From positions 1 to 7,718 of the forward strand of contig CACXHA010000068.1 of assembly GCA_902767385.1 (NCBI GenBank): a stretch of 7,718 nucleotides of DNA. Reading direction: 5' to 3'. Shown one piece after another: positions 5,676 to 7,718 of the stretch. The notes beneath the pieces were generated by a model. It was not told the origin of the DNA. It worked only from the letters and a program-made list of their open reading frames with translations, and did no database searches. Each line of letters starts with the position of its first letter. Positions within the stretch are counted from its first letter, which is position 1. A program made the translations under genes and the position numbers. The stretch comes from an uncultured Elusimicrobium sp. (GTDB lineage Bacteria > Elusimicrobiota > Elusimicrobia > Elusimicrobiales > Elusimicrobiaceae).

Positions 5676-7718
5676 TTACTTTTTTTCGGTTTGTTTTTGG
5701 GCGTGCGCCTCTTTGATTTGGGCGATTTCTTCCGGTGTAACCGTTACGATCGTTTTGCATTTGGGGTAGCCCGAACAACCCAAAAATTCCCCGCGTTTAG
5801 AGGTGCGCAGTACCATGGGTTTGCCGCATTTTTCGCACAAGCGGTCCGTAACAATAGGGCCGGTAGAGGCCACTTTGTGGCCTTCTGCATCTAGCGAAAA
5901 CGTGTTTTTACAAGCCGGGTACCCTGAGCACGCCAGAAACTTACCACGCCGACCGGTGCGGATGACCATGGGTTTGCCGCATTTATCGCAAATCTCGTCG
6001 GTTTTTTCCGGGGCTATCTTTTCGCCGGTGCTACTTAAGTTGACTTTGCCTTTGCACGTATCGTCGCTGCAAACTAAATATTCCCCAAAGCGGCTGCGTT
6101 TTTTAAGCATCATTTTGCCGCAAATAGGGCATTTTTCGTCGGTTTCTTTCGCGGCCGGACGTTGCATGCCTTTGTCAGCCGCGTCTAAATCTTTGGCAAA
6201 GTTTTGGTAGAAAGAACCCATCAGTTCCACCCATTTTTCGGTTCCTTCAGCAATTTTATCCAATTTTTCTTCCACACCGGCGGTGTAGGAAAGGTCCATA
6301 ATTTCTTTAAAAAATCCCTTTAAACTGTCGGTTACTGTAATTCCCAAATCGGTAGCCACCAGTTTATTGGACTTGGGTTGGCGCGCAATATATTTGCGGT
6401 CAATGATGGTTTTGATAGTGGGGGCGTAAGTGGACGGGCGGCCAATGCCATGTTTTTCCAGCGTCTTAATTAAGCTGGCTTCGTTGTAATACGGCGGCGG
6501 GGTGGTTTTGTGGTCTTTGGTTTTAATTTCCACCAGTTTGAGCTCGTCCCCTTCGGTTAAGATAGGCAGTAAAGCACTAGCGCTTTCTTCGTTTGTGTTC
6601 TCGTCTTCATCTTTGTAAATAGACAAATACCCCGGGAACTTAATGGTGCGCCCGGTAGCGCGCAAGATGCAGTCTTTTTCACTCTTGGCGGCAATATCAA
6701 TAGAAACGGTATTAAATACCGCGTCGGCCATTTGACTGGCCACAAAGCGAAGCCAAATAAGCTCATAGAGTTTGTATTGGTCCGCGGTCAAAAACGGCTT
6801 CATGTTTTGCGGGGTGCGGCGTACGTCGGTGGGGTGGATAGCCTCGTGGGCTTCCTGCGCGCCCATTACTTTGCTTTTAAAAATATTGGGTTTAGCCGGC
6901 ACAAATTGTTCCCCGTATTTTTGGCCGATAAATTTTTTGGTTTGTTCTTGGAGCAGTTTAGATACGTTGAACGAGTCCGTACGCATATACGTAATTAAAC
7001 CGATGGTTTGGCCTTCCACATCAATACCTTCATAAAGATGTTGGGCGGTTTGCATGGTCTTTTGCGAAGAGAACCCCAACTTGTTGTAGGCATCTTGTTG
7101 CAAGGTGCTGGTGATAAACGGCGGTTTGGGGTGTTGTTTGACTTCCTTTTTCTCTACCTTTAAAACGGTGTTGGGCCCTTTACGCAAAAGCTCGCTGACC
7201 GGGGCCAGTTTTTCGGGCGCATCAAAGACGGTGGTTTTGACTTTGTAATCTTCGGCAAAGAGCTTATAGGTTTTGGTCTGTTCCACATTTTTGCCTTGAT
7301 ATTTGGTGACGCGCGCCCAGAAAGATGGGGCGGTGCCTGGTTTTTCAAACTGGGCTTGCATGGTCCAGTATTCTTGTTCCTTAAAATCAGCAATTTCTTT
7401 GGCGCGTTCGGCCAGTAAGCGTACCGCTACGGATTGCACCCGTCCGGCCGATAAACCGCGGGTAATCTTTTTCCACAAGAGGGGGGAAAGTTTATAGCCT
7501 ACAATGCGGTCCAAAACGCGGCGGGCTTGCTGGGCGTTGACGAGGTTTTCGTCAATTTTGCGCGCGTGGGCAAACGATTCTTTAATTGCGGTGGGGGTAA
7601 TTTCGTGAAAGAAAATACGTTGGTAGCGGTTGGCCGGTAATTTTAACAGTTCAATTAAGTGCCACGCGATGGCTTCGCCCTCGCGGTCAGGGTCGGTAGC
7701 CAGGTAAATTTCCGGCGC
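5676..7718 (-). CDS. topA: DNA topoisomerase I (type IA), N-terminus cut off by the window edge
   Basis: TopA relaxes negatively supercoiled DNA by cutting one strand through a 5'-phosphotyrosine link. The frame stays open to the right edge, so 680 residues are visible and roughly 100 N-terminal ones are missing, judging from E. coli TopA. A TTG at 7512-7514 could be mistaken for the start, but it is an internal Leu in the conserved ARRVLDRIVGY segment. The TOPRIM metal motif ATDPDREGEAIAWHL lies at visible residues 7-21 (acidic triad D9, D11, E13; 7680-7694). The active-site Tyr is in GLITYMRTDS (codon 6987-6989), followed by AHEAIHPTD and GIGRPSTYA. The C-terminus carries three four-Cys zinc ribbons and a Lys-rich tail. 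It ends 1 nt before xerC and is the first visible gene of the operon. An odd point is His in place of the usual Arg in the AHEAIRPT motif. The family call is certain. Confidence 0.98.
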   Translation of the reverse strand, partial: APEIYLATDPDREGEAIAWHLIELLKLPANRYQRIFFHEITPTAIKESFAHARKIDENLVNAQQARRVLDRIVGYKLSPLLWKKITRGLSAGRVQSVAVRLLAERAKEIADFKEQEYWTMQAQFEKPGTAPSFWARVTKYQGKNVEQTKTYKLFAEDYKVKTTVFDAPEKLAPVSELLRKGPNTVLKVEKKEVKQHPKPPFITSTLQQDAYNKLGFSSQKTMQTAQHLYEGIDVEGQTIGLITYMRTDSFNVSKLLQEQTKKFIGQKYGEQFVPAKPNIFKSKVMGAQEAHEAIHPTDVRRTPQNMKPFLTADQYKLYELIWLRFVASQMADAVFNTVSIDIAAKSEKDCILRATGRTIKFPGYLSIYKDEDENTNEESASALLPILTEGDELKLVEIKTKDHKTTPPPYYNEASLIKTLEKHGIGRPSTYAPTIKTIIDRKYIARQPKSNKLVATDLGITVTDSLKGFFKEIMDLSYTAGVEEKLDKIAEGTEKWVELMGSFYQNFAKDLDAADKGMQRPAAKETDEKCPICGKMMLKKRSRFGEYLVCSDDTCKGKVNLSSTGEKIAPEKTDEICDKCGKPMVIRTGRRGKFLACSGYPACKNTFSLDAEGHKVASTGPIVTDRLCEKCGKPMVLRTSKRGEFLGCSGYPKCKTIVTVTPEEIAQIKEAHAQKQTEKK
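5757..6131 (-). other. three tandem zinc-ribbon repeats at the C-terminus of TopA
   Basis: Three topoisomerase C-terminal zinc ribbons follow one another. Their four-cysteine sets are CPIC...CSDDTC, CDKC...CSGYPAC and CEKC...CSGYPKC. In the second and third, the Cys pairs surround a GKPMVxRT strand and an RRG/KRG turn. Repeats two and three resemble each other closely; the first is more divergent (CSDDTC instead of CSGYPxC). In this family such ribbons bind single-stranded DNA and, in E. coli, RNA polymerase. All twelve cysteines are present, so all three should bind metal. Confidence 0.93.

Noticed and set aside
31..5710. Shared 10-mer GCGTGCGCCT at 31-40 and 5701-5710
   Set aside because: Ten-base matches are expected by chance many times in a window of this size, and the second copy is ordinary topA coding sequence.
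5451..5894. 147-codon plus-strand reading frame across the xerC/topA junction
   Set aside because: It is antisense to two conserved genes, has no Shine-Dalgarno of note and no recognisable domain. Its length follows from the codon use of the minus-strand genes.
5803..6210. 135-codon plus-strand reading frame opposite the TopA zinc ribbons
   Set aside because: It mirrors the repetitive Cys/Gly/Lys codons of the zinc ribbons on the other strand; no protein family is evident.

Overview
The window is one compact chromosomal gene block with every recognised gene on the minus strand. In order of transcription (right to left) it holds: a DNA topoisomerase I cut by the right edge (topA), a XerC-type tyrosine recombinase, a ROK-family sugar kinase, an LptD-type outer-membrane LPS-assembly protein, thymidine kinase (tdk), and an RDD-family membrane protein. 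A strong intrinsic terminator (149-180) follows the last gene. Spacing is very tight: 1 nt between topA and xerC, ATGA overlaps at xerC/ROK and ROK/lptD, 11 nt between lptD and tdk, and 31 nt between tdk and the RDD gene. I therefore read all six as one operon whose promoter lies beyond the right edge, upstream of topA.

The host is a diderm (Gram-negative) bacterium, because LptD exists only to deliver LPS to an outer membrane. Base composition looks moderate (mid-40s % GC by eye). Placing xerC directly after topA resembles the topA-(trmFO)-xerC neighbourhood of several non-proteobacterial phyla. The RDD protein ends in a Cys-rich tail like those of some type IV pilin-like proteins. Together these suggest a non-proteobacterial lineage; Elusimicrobiota is my impression, held with low confidence because nothing here is diagnostic.

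Region by region: 1-148 is non-coding as far as I can tell. It has a GC-rich left end with a perfect 14-bp palindrome and an AT-rich stretch next to the terminator. 149-180 is the terminator. 196-1023 is the RDD membrane protein. 1055-1636 is tdk. 1648-3825 is lptD. 3822-4793 is the ROK kinase. 4790-5674 is xerC. 5676-7718 is topA without roughly its first 100 codons.

Functionally the block mixes chromosome maintenance (TopA relaxes supercoils, XerC resolves chromosome dimers), nucleotide and sugar phosphorylation (Tdk, ROK) and envelope building (LptD, RDD protein). No single pathway joins them; this looks like a housekeeping growth operon. I found no mobile element, CRISPR array, toxin-antitoxin or defence cassette, tRNA or rRNA, and nothing I would call a new biological system. 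The points most worth a second look are the Cys-rich tail of the RDD protein, the three-cysteine layout of LptD, and the palindromic GC-rich left end.
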